DNA of 64,000 nt from Pantoea vagans (GTDB lineage Bacteria > Pseudomonadota > Gammaproteobacteria > Enterobacterales > Enterobacteriaceae). The stretch spans positions 2,046,001-2,110,000 of the forward strand of contig NZ_CP011427.1 of assembly GCF_001506165.1 (NCBI RefSeq), written 5' to 3'. A model generated the notes under the pieces. That model worked only from the letters and a program-made list of their open reading frames with translations, had not been told where the DNA came from and did not search any database. Shown here one piece after another: positions 8,158-16,674 of the stretch (positions within the stretch are counted from its first letter, which is position 1; each line of letters begins with the position of its first letter). Position numbers and translations under genes: made by a program.

Positions 8158-9327
8158 TCACGGCTGGGAAGTAAGACCCTTCCTTACAGGGTGCTGTCTC
8201 GCACGCCAGACAATCCACAGCGCCACCGCTAACAGCCCTAAACAGACCGGGGCAAAGCTTGGCACCCCTGGCCCATTCAACAATACGCCGCCCAGCATGC
8301 CACCTGCGGCAATCGCCAGATTCCAAACGGTGACCAGCATTGATTGCGCGACATCGACGGCCTGCCCGGCGCGCACCACCATCGCCGTTTGAAACAGAGT
8401 GGCAGCCCCACCAAACGCCAGCCCCCAGATAATCACCGCCAGCCAGACTGCCCATCCATAGGTGGGTAAAAGCTGTAGCAGCGTCGCGGCGGCGATAAAC
8501 ATGGCAACGCAGATGCACAGCATTTGCTGTAAATAGCCGTCCACCCACAATCCGGTGATGAAAATGCTGACCAAAGTGCTGATGCCAAACAACAGCAGTA
8601 CCGCATCGGCTCGCTCAGCCAGCCCGGCAGGCTGTAACAGTGGCACGATATAGGTGTAGAGGACGTTGTGCGCCAGTACGAAGCAGAGCACCAAGACTAA
8701 GACGCTGCCTACGCCAGGCAATTTCAGTACATCACGCAATGGCAACCGCTGCCGGGCTGATTGTCCCGGCTGCTCGGGGGCCGTCAGTCGCAATATCAGC
8801 ATCAATAACAGCGATAAGCCACTCAGTGCGGCAAAGCACAAACGCCAGCCGATCAGGTTGCCAATGAACGTTCCCAAAGGTACGCCGATCGCCAGTGCCA
8901 ATGGCGTACCCGCCATAGCGATAGCGATCGCTTTGCCCTTGTGCTGCACGGGTGCCATGGCAGCGGCATAACCTGCCAGTAGCGCCCACAGCAAGCCCGC
9001 AGCGATACCGGCGATGGCACGTGCCACCAGCATCAGCGGATAACTGCCGATCAGCGCAGTGGCCCCGTTCGCCAGGGTAAATCCTGCCAGCGCACACAGC
9101 AGCAAGCGCCTTCGCGGCATACCCTGTAACAGGGACATAAGCGGAATAGCCGCCACGAAAGAGCCCACCGCATACACCGATACGCTTTGCCCGGCCGCCG
9201 CCACCGAAACCTGTAAACCCTGTGCCATCGGCGCGAGCAGACCAGCAGGCAGCGCTTCGGTGACGATAGTCACGAATGCCGCCAGGCTCAGCGTAAATAA
9301 AGGGATGAAGGGTAAACGCGCGCTCAT
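8158..9327 (-). CDS. MFS transporter, drug/arabinose-exporter type (DHA1 family)
   Basis: This 389-residue protein has twelve predicted membrane helices and the loop 2-3 region QGMPRRRLLLCA. The N-terminal FVTIVTEALPAGLLAPMA stretch is typical of SotB/YdeA/YdhP-like exporters. Its ATG (9327-9325) overlaps the stop of a short upstream ORF (9324-9464) as ATGA, implying translational coupling. A LysR regulator is divergently transcribed from the same intergenic region and probably controls it. Export of a small molecule such as a drug, sugar or aromatic compound is inferred. Confidence 0.85.
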   Translation of the reverse strand: MSARLPFIPLFTLSLAAFVTIVTEALPAGLLAPMAQGLQVSVAAAGQSVSVYAVGSFVAAIPLMSLLQGMPRRRLLLCALAGFTLANGATALIGSYPLMLVARAIAGIAAGLLWALLAGYAAAMAPVQHKGKAIAIAMAGTPLALAIGVPLGTFIGNLIGWRLCFAALSGLSLLLMLILRLTAPEQPGQSARQRLPLRDVLKLPGVGSVLVLVLCFVLAHNVLYTYIVPLLQPAGLAERADAVLLLFGISTLVSIFITGLWVDGYLQQMLCICVAMFIAAATLLQLLPTYGWAVWLAVIIWGLAFGGAATLFQTAMVVRAGQAVDVAQSMLVTVWNLAIAAGGMLGGVLLNGPGVPSFAPVCLGLLAVALWIVWRARQHPVRKGLTSQP

Positions 9328-9464
9328 CGTGCCCCCCGTAAACCCTGATAAACCGCATCACGCAGGTCACTGACAAACTGTCCAGACATCCCTTCGTAGA
9401 GCGTGTTGGTAAACGCCACCACACTCAGCGCCTGTTTCATCACCTGCTCAATCAATTTCTGCAT
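9324..9464 (-). CDS. Small 46-residue ORF coupled to the MFS gene
   Basis: An ATG at 9464 is preceded at 8 nt by AGGAG and opens a frame of 46 codons, beginning MQKLIEQVMKQALSVVAF and ending GLRGAR, whose TGA overlaps the MFS start codon as ATGA. The product would be a soluble helical peptide with no signal or membrane segment. I do not recognise it. It may be a real small protein, a leader whose translation sets MFS expression, or the relic of a longer gene. A strong ribosome binding site and exact coupling argue for translation. Confidence 0.55.
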   Translation of the reverse strand: MQKLIEQVMKQALSVVAFTNTLYEGMSGQFVSDLRDAVYQGLRGAR

Positions 9465-9575
9465 TTTTATCGCTCCTGAATAATGACCTCCTAAATTAGT
9501 CATTTCACGATTGCGGAAAAACCAGGGTACATTTCAGGACTAACAGGACATTTATGTCCGCAATAATGAGGCGTT

Positions 9576-10466
9576 ATGGACAGTCTTAATGGCTTTATGG
9601 TGTTTGTGCAGGTCGCCGAAACCCGGAGTTTTGTTGCCGCTGGGCGTCAACTCGGCATCTCCGCATCAGCGGTGGGCAAAAGCATTGCACGAATGGAAGA
9701 TAAACTGGGTGTGCGCTTATTTCATCGCAGCACGCGCAGTATCACATTGACCGCAGAAGGTGAGCTGTTTCTGGAGCGCAGTCGGCGCATTTTGGCAGAG
9801 ATTGAAGCTGCCGAAAGCGAACTGTCGCAGGCGGCACAGCGTCCTACCGGGCGGTTGAAACTGAGCCTGCCGATTGTCAACTCGCTGATTCTGCCTGCAC
9901 TGGGTGACTTTATGGTGGCCTATCCTGATATTCAGCTTGACCTCGATTTTAGCGACCGCGTGGTCGATGTGATTGCTGAAGGCTATGACGCCGTGATGCG
10001 TGGCGGCCCGCCTGGTGATTCTCGCCTTACCGCGCGTAAACTCGGATACGCCTATTCGATTGCCGTTGCCTCTCCCGACTATCTGGCGCGCCACGGTACA
10101 CCTCAGACACCAGAAGCACTTCAACAGCACGCCTGTCTGCATTATCGATTTAACACCACAGGGAAGCTTGAGCGCTGGGTGCTGCGCGGTTACGAAGACG
10201 AACATGAGTTGGTATTGCCCACCACCATGGTGTGTAACAACATTGAGACACGCGTCTGCTTTGCGATGCGCGGATTAGGCATTGCCATGCTCCCCGATTT
10301 CTCGGTGCGTGATGCTCTGGCGCAAGGCACACTCTGTGAAGTGCTCAGTGACTACGCCTGCCACCGTAATGTGTTCCATTTGTTGTGGCCAGCCAGTAAA
10401 CACCCTTCCCCCAAAGTGCGCGCGTTGATTGATTTCCTCAGCACGCGCGTGTTCTCGCAGGCGTAA
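9576..10466 (+). CDS. LysR family transcriptional regulator
   Basis: This 296-residue protein has an N-terminal winged helix-turn-helix (residues about 4-62, FVQVAETRSFVAAGRQLGIS and RLFHRSTRSITLT) and a C-terminal LysR substrate-binding domain (LGYAYSIAVASPDYLARHG). It belongs to the large group of single-gene LysR repressors that usually control a divergent neighbour. Only 111 bp separate it from the small ORF/MFS pair, so that pair is the likely target. The gap contains the two promoters. Confidence 0.88.
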   Translation: MDSLNGFMVFVQVAETRSFVAAGRQLGISASAVGKSIARMEDKLGVRLFHRSTRSITLTAEGELFLERSRRILAEIEAAESELSQAAQRPTGRLKLSLPIVNSLILPALGDFMVAYPDIQLDLDFSDRVVDVIAEGYDAVMRGGPPGDSRLTARKLGYAYSIAVASPDYLARHGTPQTPEALQQHACLHYRFNTTGKLERWVLRGYEDEHELVLPTTMVCNNIETRVCFAMRGLGIAMLPDFSVRDALAQGTLCEVLSDYACHRNVFHLLWPASKHPSPKVRALIDFLSTRVFSQA

Positions 10467-10552
10467 AACGGTTGTATTTGCTTGCACTTTCCTCAACGCA
10501 CTCTCTGCCGGGCGTTCCATACTGACATCTTACCGCTTGAGGAGATGCCGTT

Positions 10553-11410
10553 ATGATAACCATCGCGATTGCCGCACCGGGTGCCATGGGAGCCGCCGTG
10601 GGCGGCGTGTTGGCGCAGCACGGTGCGCGCGTGATTACCCCGCTGAGCCAGCGATCTGCCGCTTCGCAACAGCGCGCGCATGATGCGCACATCGCTGACG
10701 TCAGTATCGAAGCGTTATGTGAAGCCGATATCATCCTGTCGATCCTGCCACCTGAATCCGCGCTAAGTTGGGCGCAGCAGATGGCGCCATTGCTGCAATC
10801 CGCCGTGCACAAACCGCTGTATGTGGATTGCAATGCCATCAGCCCGGAAACGCTTAAGCAGGTCGCGCACGTCATCGAGAGCACCGGCACACCCTTTGCC
10901 GATGCTGCCATCATTGGTTTACCGCCGGGCGCACAAAATCCACAGGGACCGCGTTTCTGGTTTGCTGGTCCCCATGCGGCGAAGCTGGCGCTTTTAAGCG
11001 AAGTCGGATTGCGTGTTCGGGTGATGAGTGCCGAAAACGGCGCGGCATCAGCGCTAAAAATGGCCTACGCCGGGATCAATAAAGGCATCACGTTACTTAC
11101 CTCGGCGATGCTGATTAATGCCAGCAGAGTGGGCGCTGCCGATGCGCTGCGTGAAGAGATGCAGGATAGCCAACAGGCGTTGTTGCAGAGGATGGCCAAA
11201 GCTACCCCAGATATGTTGCCAAAAGCCTGGCGTTGGGCGGCGGAGATGGATGAGATTGCGACGCTCAATCAGGGCGAACTCGCCACCGATCGCTTGTATC
11301 AGGCTTTGGGGGAAATTTGCCGCCAGCTGGCTGAAGATCGTCAGCACGATCAACAGTTCAGCGCTCTGCTGGCGGCGTTCTTTCACCCTGACGCCGACAG
11401 CGCGGGCTGA
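10553..11410 (+). CDS. NAD(P)-binding protein, 6-phosphogluconate dehydrogenase-like with DUF1932 C-terminus
   Basis: This 285-residue protein has an N-terminal Rossmann domain with the cofactor loop APGAMGAAVGGVLAQ and SILPPESA in place of the usual beta-strand motif, then an all-helical C-terminal domain with KMAYAGINKGITLL, where the conserved lysine of beta-hydroxyacid dehydrogenases is expected. This architecture is typical of DUF1932 proteins, whose substrates are mostly unknown. A GGAG lies upstream (10541-10544). Its end overlaps the convergent P-loop kinase gene by 28 nt. Confidence 0.72.
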   Translation: MITIAIAAPGAMGAAVGGVLAQHGARVITPLSQRSAASQQRAHDAHIADVSIEALCEADIILSILPPESALSWAQQMAPLLQSAVHKPLYVDCNAISPETLKQVAHVIESTGTPFADAAIIGLPPGAQNPQGPRFWFAGPHAAKLALLSEVGLRVRVMSAENGAASALKMAYAGINKGITLLTSAMLINASRVGAADALREEMQDSQQALLQRMAKATPDMLPKAWRWAAEMDEIATLNQGELATDRLYQALGEICRQLAEDRQHDQQFSALLAAFFHPDADSAG

Positions 11411-11967
11411 GCACTGACCGGTAAACGCAACTGTCGTTGCAGCCAGGCACACGCGGCGGCGATATCCGGATCGCTGGCATCAAGCTGCAGTACTGGCCCG
11501 AGCGCCATCGGCTGTGCAGTTTCCGCCAGCTTACGCAATTCGGGAAGGTATTCCGCACCCGGATGGCCCGGCATGCGCTGCGCCAGTCTTGACTGGTAGC
11601 GCGCCACCGCTTCATCCGGCGTGATGGCCAGCCACATTTCCAGCACGCGCGTGACGCCGGCCTGCTGCAATCCCTGCTGCAACACCTCTTTCGGCTGGAA
11701 GCCAAACCAGGCATCGATCAGGTAGACACAACGCGTCGGTGCCTGCCCAACCACTTTCCATATCGCCTGATAGGCCGCACAGCCCAACTGGCGATTACGC
11801 AAACGATCAACCGGCGCAAAACTGGCCATAAACGGTTCTTTCAGGCTATCCAGCGTCAGCACCGGGAAGCCAAACTGCTCTGCCAGCGCACGTGTCAGGG
11901 TGCTTTTGCCCGATGCCGGAATACCGTTGACCAGCACCACGCATTTCTCTTCAGTGGGGGAAGTCAT
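11383..11967 (-). CDS. P-loop kinase / AAA-type ATPase, last gene of the PTS operon
   Basis: This 194-residue protein has Walker A GIPASGKST at about residues 15-23, an aspartate in LTLDSLKEPF and an arginine-rich lid (RYQSRLAQRMPGHPG). It looks like a small-molecule kinase related to gluconate-kinase or zeta-type folds. It overlaps the IIA gene by ATGA, so it is part of the PTS operon and may phosphorylate a non-PTS form of the sugar or a pathway intermediate; this role is inference. It ends inside the convergent DUF1932 gene. Confidence 0.65.
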   Translation of the reverse strand: MTSPTEEKCVVLVNGIPASGKSTLTRALAEQFGFPVLTLDSLKEPFMASFAPVDRLRNRQLGCAAYQAIWKVVGQAPTRCVYLIDAWFGFQPKEVLQQGLQQAGVTRVLEMWLAITPDEAVARYQSRLAQRMPGHPGAEYLPELRKLAETAQPMALGPVLQLDASDPDIAAACAWLQRQLRLPVSAQPALSASG

Positions 11968-12401
11968 AGGATTTCTATCACCTCCGCGACGCTGCTGGCC
12001 TTGCGCAGACGCACCAGCGTTTCTTCATCCTCTAACAGTGACACAATGGCGCGAATACCCTCTTCAATGTGAGCGTTGCTGTCGCGCGCACCAAACATGA
12101 TCACGATGTCGGCTTTGTCACTGCCCTCAAAGGGAATCGGTTCATCCAGCACGATCATGCTGAAACAATCTTTCAGCACCCCGGTTTCCGGGCGCGCATG
12201 CGGAATGGCAATCCCTTCCTCAAACACGTAATACGCCCCGTGAGTCAAGGTATTGGCGATCACCGCCTCTGGGTAAGAATCCTTCACGTAACCCCCGTTG
12301 ACCAGCGGTTGTGCCGCCAGGGCGATAACCTCGCGCCAGTCCGTGGCGGTGATCCCTACCTGAATCGCATTCGCTTCTTGCAGCAGTCGCTTAATACTCA
12401 T
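11964..12401 (-). CDS. PTS system EIIA component (ascorbate/fructose-mannitol type)
   Basis: This 145-residue cytoplasmic phosphocarrier has the active-site histidine in IAIPHARPE (about residue 71), typical of the fructose-mannitol IIA fold used by UlaC/SgcA-like proteins. It takes phosphate from HPr and passes it to the separate IIB encoded four genes upstream. The operon is interleaved: kinase-like genes surround the transport genes. It has a good Shine-Dalgarno and sits 9 nt after the 89-residue ORF. Confidence 0.88.
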   Translation of the reverse strand: MSIKRLLQEANAIQVGITATDWREVIALAAQPLVNGGYVKDSYPEAVIANTLTHGAYYVFEEGIAIPHARPETGVLKDCFSMIVLDEPIPFEGSDKADIVIMFGARDSNAHIEEGIRAIVSLLEDEETLVRLRKASSVAEVIEIL

Positions 12402-12410
12402 ACTGCCTCC

Positions 12411-12680
12411 TTAAATCGATTTGCGGATGGTATTGCGCAGCTCATCAATTTTGATGAACAGCGGATCAATTTCCTGACGAAAACGGCGGCTTTTTGCAAA
12501 GATGCTTAATGCGCGATTGTATTCCAGCATTAATTGTTTTTGCGTGTCGACCGCCTGCGGATTAATAGCGAGCTGTTGTTCCAGCTCGCTTATTTTACCG
12601 CTAATTGTTTCTGCCTGAAGATCTATTTCTTGTGAATCCTGGTTCTTATTATCAGAACCTTTTTTCAAGAATCCAAACAT
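12411..12680 (-). CDS. Unknown 89-residue helical protein inside the PTS operon
   Basis: I do not recognise this protein. It begins MFGFLKKGSDNKN, then becomes strongly helical with heptad-like spacing (about residues 22-89: ISGKISELEQQL, LMLEYNRALSIFAKSR, IDPLFIKIDELRN), consistent with a helical bundle or short coiled coil. There is no signal peptide, Cys or His motif. It lies between the aldolase and IIA genes with short spacing, so it is co-transcribed. It could be an assembly or regulatory partner of IIA or the aldolase; nothing in the sequence decides this. Confidence 0.6.
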   Translation of the reverse strand: MFGFLKKGSDNKNQDSQEIDLQAETISGKISELEQQLAINPQAVDTQKQLMLEYNRALSIFAKSRRFRQEIDPLFIKIDELRNTIRKSI

Positions 12681-12743
12681 AGCGTCTCCTGCCCCGAATG
12701 GCGCCAGGGCACCTCAGGTTATTACGTCATGAGAGAGTCGTGA

Positions 12744-13586
12744 TTAGCGGAACAGTGAAATTTTCTCTACCAGCACATTGGTGACGGCATCGTTAGCGGG
12801 TACAAGGAAATTACGCACGCTGTCATTCACTTTGCCTTTTTCAAACGTCTGCTTGCAGTTTGCCACCCATTGCACATTCATTTCTGTGCCCACGTTCACT
12901 TTCTCGATTCCACTGCGCACAGCCAGACGCATGTCTTCATCACTGACACCGGTACCGCCATGCAGCACCAGAGGGGTTTTGGTGGCATCGGTAATGTCAG
13001 CCAGACGTTGATGCTGGATGTGCGCTTTGCCGGTATACAAACCGTGTACGGTCCCGATTGAGATGGCCAGCATATCCACACCGGTTTCATCAACAAAGCG
13101 TTTGGCATCATCCACGGTGGTAAATGACGCCGCATTCATCTCCACTTCTTTTCCGTCTTCAGATCCGCCAATCGCCCCCAGTTCCGCTTCAACCGAGACA
13201 TGCACGGGGCGCGCCATATCAATAACGCGACGGGTGTTGGCAATATTTTCTTCAATCGGTAAATGCGAGCCGTCATACATAACTGAGCTGAAACCGGCAT
13301 CAATCGCCGTTTGGATCGCATTTAAATCTGAACAGTGATCAAGATGCAAACAGGCCGGTACATTACGACTTTCTGATAATGAGCGAATCGCATCGACTAT
13401 TAATTTATGCCCTAAATATTTCGCCGTACCGGTGGAAATCTGAATCATCAATGGACTATTGGTTTTTTCTGCCGCAGTAAAGAAAGCCGGTAACATTTCC
13501 AGACAGTGTAAATTAAAGGAGCCGAGCGCTTTAAATTCACGTTGTTTAGCCACCTGTAACAGATCGGTAAAGTTATAAAGTTTCAT
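12744..13586 (-). CDS. Class II ketose-bisphosphate aldolase
   Basis: This 280-residue enzyme has the zinc-binding and catalytic motifs of class II fructose/tagatose-bisphosphate aldolases: LHLDHCSD (His ligand), SVMYDGSHLPIEENI, VEAELGAIGG (Glu ligand), IGTVHG and VLHGGTG (His ligands), and NVGTEMN. It should cleave a ketose bisphosphate into two trioses. The ATG at 13586 (MKLYNF) follows GAGG and gives the standard family length; the frame is open further upstream inside the IIC gene but without a better start. It overlaps IIC by 14 nt. Together with the phosphofructokinase it completes the pathway. Confidence 0.9.
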   Translation of the reverse strand: MKLYNFTDLLQVAKQREFKALGSFNLHCLEMLPAFFTAAEKTNSPLMIQISTGTAKYLGHKLIVDAIRSLSESRNVPACLHLDHCSDLNAIQTAIDAGFSSVMYDGSHLPIEENIANTRRVIDMARPVHVSVEAELGAIGGSEDGKEVEMNAASFTTVDDAKRFVDETGVDMLAISIGTVHGLYTGKAHIQHQRLADITDATKTPLVLHGGTGVSDEDMRLAVRSGIEKVNVGTEMNVQWVANCKQTFEKGKVNDSVRNFLVPANDAVTNVLVEKISLFR

Positions 13587-14940
13587 GGAGTTTTTCCTCA
13601 TGGGATTTAGTGGATTTTCCGTTAACAAACCAGGCGATAAGCGTAATAAAGAGAATAAACAAGGCGACGAACATCCAGTTGCCCTGGAACGCGTGGCCCA
13701 AGACCAAGCCAGTACTGATGACGTCGGAATCACTGAAGGTCACGCCGGTAAATCCGTAGCTTTCGAGCATCGGCACCAGAATGGCAGGCAAGAAGGTGAT
13801 GAACAGGCCATGGACAAAGCCCCCGATCATCGCACCGCGACGTCCGCCCAGCGCGTTACCAAACACCCCTGCGGTGCCACCAGCAAAGAAGTTGGTCAGC
13901 AGTCCTGGCAGGATCATCGCCAGGCCAAACATCGGAAACACCAACATGCCGACTACAGAACCCAGCGTCGTGGCCAGGAAGCCAACGATCACCGCATTAG
14001 GGGCATAAGGGAACATCACTGGGCAGTCGAGTGCGGGTTTTGCGTCTGGCACCAGTCGCATCGCGATACCACGGAATGCAGGTACCAACTCATTCAGCAG
14101 CAAGCGCACGCCGCTATACAGCACGAACACACCAGCGACAAACTGAATCGATTGCATGAATGCATACATCAGATAGTTCATGCCGTTGCTGTACTGACCG
14201 ATAAATTCCGGGCCCGCCGCGAGCGCAGGGATCAGGTACATCGGCACCATCACCACCGCCATCGACAGATAAGTGTCCTGCAGGAATTTGAAGTTGTCTG
14301 GCAGCTTGAGATCTTCGGTCGAGCGTGACCCCTTACCCACGACTTTGGCGACAGCCGCCGTCAGCAAATAACCAATGGTGCAGAAGTGGCCGAGCGCAAC
14401 GTCATCCGAATCCGTAATGCGACGCACCACGGGTTGTGCCAGAGCCGGCATAACCACCGCCATGACGCCACCAAAGATGCCGCCGGTAAGGATCAGAGGT
14501 AAACCTGTCAGCCCCGCTTTATAGCCAATCACCGCACCGATAGTCGCCATCCACAACAGCGCCTGTCCGGTCAGGAAGATGTATTTGAACGGTGTCAGAC
14601 GCGCGATGATGATGTTGACGATAAAGATCACCAACAGCGTCAGCGCCACTTCTGAACCCAGCTCGCGGCTCGCTAACCCGGCAATGGCAGCCACATCGGT
14701 GATGTAGCCCTTCATGCCAAAACCATGTGTGAATATGGTATTCAGGAAGGTCAGAGTACCGACAATAATATTGATACCCGCCATCATAATTAAGAAGCCC
14801 AGCAGGGTTTTAAAGGTGCCTTCCATCACCTTTCCTGCGGATTTTTTCTGCAGTAGCAGACCAATCAGGGCAATAAAGGCGATCAAAATAGATGCCTGCC
14901 CTAATAAGTCTTTTACCAGGAAGTTGATCGCACTATTCAT
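13573..14940 (-). CDS. PTS system EIIC component, ascorbate (UlaA/SgaT) type
   Basis: This 455-residue inner-membrane permease has about ten helices. It shares with UlaA the segments LTGQ after helix 4, TEDLKLP, LDCPVMFPYAPNAVIVGF and NALGGRRGA, which place it in the L-ascorbate/galactitol-like IIC superfamily. I chose the ATG at 14940 (MNSAINF), preceded by AAAGG; it overlaps the IIB gene by 8 nt. The sugar is not ascorbate on context: a phosphofructokinase and class II aldolase in the same operon point to a hexose or ketose that ends up as a bisphosphate. Confidence 0.87.
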   Translation of the reverse strand: MNSAINFLVKDLLGQASILIAFIALIGLLLQKKSAGKVMEGTFKTLLGFLIMMAGINIIVGTLTFLNTIFTHGFGMKGYITDVAAIAGLASRELGSEVALTLLVIFIVNIIIARLTPFKYIFLTGQALLWMATIGAVIGYKAGLTGLPLILTGGIFGGVMAVVMPALAQPVVRRITDSDDVALGHFCTIGYLLTAAVAKVVGKGSRSTEDLKLPDNFKFLQDTYLSMAVVMVPMYLIPALAAGPEFIGQYSNGMNYLMYAFMQSIQFVAGVFVLYSGVRLLLNELVPAFRGIAMRLVPDAKPALDCPVMFPYAPNAVIVGFLATTLGSVVGMLVFPMFGLAMILPGLLTNFFAGGTAGVFGNALGGRRGAMIGGFVHGLFITFLPAILVPMLESYGFTGVTFSDSDVISTGLVLGHAFQGNWMFVALFILFITLIAWFVNGKSTKSHEEKLHETL

Positions 14941-15247
14941 GGTTAGCAACCTTTAAGTTACGTTCTTTCATAAATGCCACGATTTTCTCTTCAATTTCCG
15001 CTTTGTCGGTCAGCCTGTTCAGGATAATCACCCGCTTAATTTGTTCTGGGGTGGCATCCGCGTTCAGGACATCCGCAAAGGCTTTCTGCGTTAAAATCAT
15101 GTCGGACTTGAAAGCATTGGCTTCCGAAATCGTGGTGTGATCGATATCAGCTTCAATTTCGAGTTTCTTTAATACGGATTTGGCGCTCATTTCAATTGCG
15201 AAACTTGAACCCAGACCACATCCACACACACATAGTATTTTCAGCAT
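14933..15247 (-). CDS. PTS system EIIB component
   Basis: This 104-residue cytoplasmic protein has the phosphorylated cysteine in the N-terminal loop VCGCGLGSSF (Cys8 or Cys10), a layout shared by ascorbate and galactitol IIB proteins. It accepts phosphate from IIA and phosphorylates the sugar during transport through IIC. It starts 11 nt after the phosphofructokinase stop and overlaps IIC. Confidence 0.88.
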   Translation of the reverse strand: MLKILCVCGCGLGSSFAIEMSAKSVLKKLEIEADIDHTTISEANAFKSDMILTQKAFADVLNADATPEQIKRVIILNRLTDKAEIEEKIVAFMKERNLKVANHE

Positions 15248-15258
15248 GGCTTATTTCC

Positions 15259-16239
15259 TCACAGAATATGCAGTTGTTTAGCAAGTTTATAATGGTGCCC
15301 TTCGGTATCCACCAGGCGTTTTTTCATGCTTATGAGATCTATCGGTATCGGTCTATTACTGCCATTAATAATGACCGCCTTATTGCGCATCCCCGATTGA
15401 ATACAACGCGCGACTTCACTGGCCATAATGGTGCCCTGATAAATTTCTTCACAGGTGGGATCACCACTACGTAAGCCATAACCGATAATCGTTTTACGAA
15501 TTCGCACCCCTATTAACGGTTCAATTTGTTTAATCAGTGTATCGATCGCCCCCTGAAAACCGGGTGAATATTCACGGGTGTAACCTTCAGAGCAGAGGAT
15601 CACCACGCTATTCTGCGTCGACAGGCGTTGAGTGATACGCTCTGCCAGCTCTTGCGGCGGAATCTGGCATTCCGGGATTAGCGCGAAATCAGCGTTAGAC
15701 TTAATCGCTGATTGCAGTGTTAACTCTCCGCAGTAGCCGCCCAGTAATTCAACCATAAATACACGCCCTGTTAAGGCACGTCCGGTATTTCTCAGCTTTG
15801 ACACTTCTTTTAGGACTTGCTCACAGGCCGTAGAAAAACCGATGGTGTAATCACTGCCGAACACGTCGTTATCAATCGTCATGCCCACGCCGAAACAATT
15901 CACGCCGAATTCGCTTAACGTGTGCAAAAATTGTAATGACCCATCACCACCGGCCATAATTAATACATCAATGCGCAGCGATTTAAGATGTTTGGCAATC
16001 AATTCGTATTCTGGCCTGATTAATTTTCGCGTGGTTCTTCCTGATTGCATCACGGGAATAGATGTGATGGCATAATCCACCAGATCGCGCTGAGATATTT
16101 CCTGATGCCGATTTTCCAGCAAGCCGGGAATACCACCATTAAATAACACCATGTCTGCTTGTGTCATGCGTGATATTTGAAATACAAAGTTATTTATCCC
16201 GGTTACATCGCCACCGCTGATCACCATGCCAATTCTCAT
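15259..16239 (-). CDS. 6-phosphofructokinase family sugar-phosphate kinase
   Basis: This 326-residue protein carries the PfkA-family motifs: GGDVTGINN at the ATP site, MAGGDGSLQFL, the phosphate-transfer motif TIDNDVFGSDYTIGFSTA, and VELLGGYCG, which corresponds to the MGR region of PfkA. It probably phosphorylates the PTS-imported sugar phosphate at its second position, giving the substrate of the aldolase in the same operon. The ATG at 16239 is placed 8 nt after AGGGAG; earlier in-frame starts crowd that site. It is the first gene of the operon. A housekeeping pfkA would lie elsewhere, so this is a specialised paralogue. Confidence 0.8.
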   Translation of the reverse strand: MRIGMVISGGDVTGINNFVFQISRMTQADMVLFNGGIPGLLENRHQEISQRDLVDYAITSIPVMQSGRTTRKLIRPEYELIAKHLKSLRIDVLIMAGGDGSLQFLHTLSEFGVNCFGVGMTIDNDVFGSDYTIGFSTACEQVLKEVSKLRNTGRALTGRVFMVELLGGYCGELTLQSAIKSNADFALIPECQIPPQELAERITQRLSTQNSVVILCSEGYTREYSPGFQGAIDTLIKQIEPLIGVRIRKTIIGYGLRSGDPTCEEIYQGTIMASEVARCIQSGMRNKAVIINGSNRPIPIDLISMKKRLVDTEGHHYKLAKQLHIL

Positions 16240-16374
16240 TGTCATCACTCCCTAAGCTGCGCGTCTGACATTCATTCTTCCGGTGAACGACTTTTCTATT
16301 TGCAACGAAGATCACACTTTCACCATGAATTTAATCCCCATCATGATTGACAGCATGGTTAAACACTCTTTTTT

Positions 16375-16390
16375 TGTGATTTAAATCACA
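16375..16390. promoter_or_regulatory. CRP-cAMP binding site upstream of the PTS operon
   Basis: TGTGATTTAAATCACA is a perfect palindrome matching the CRP consensus TGTGA-N6-TCACA. It lies 136 bp upstream of the phosphofructokinase start in the 435-bp gap 16240-16674, which otherwise is AT-rich and holds the divergent promoters of the PTS operon and dld. Catabolite control of the PTS operon is the natural reading; an effect on dld is also possible. Confidence 0.85.
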
Positions 16391-16674
16391 TGGCTATTTT
16401 TACCACAGGAGTGAAATTAACTTTATAATCATCGAGTTATATTAATTTCACGCAGTAAAATAGTAAGCGTTTTTAATCGGAGTGCAGCCTTAATTTCTTT
16501 CGATCTAAATTGTGATTGCCCGCGCATTTTTATCGGTACGCAGGCTTTTTCCCGCGGAGGATAAAGGGATAATGATTCCGTGCGTTATTTCCTTAATAGT
16601 GCCGCTGAATGATTGACGCCATGCTGATCAGGTTGTCCAATAACGCGGCAGATAAATGACGAAGAAGAGAAAAC

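Noticed and set aside
8732..9424. A 230-codon minus-strand frame overlapping the MFS gene
   Set aside because: It is a shifted frame of the MFS coding strand with no recognisable protein; the MFS frame has full-length homology.
13585..14328. A 247-codon open frame on the plus strand opposite the PTS IIC gene
   Set aside because: It is antisense to a clear membrane permease, has a His/Gln/Arg-rich composition typical of shadow frames, and no Shine-Dalgarno.
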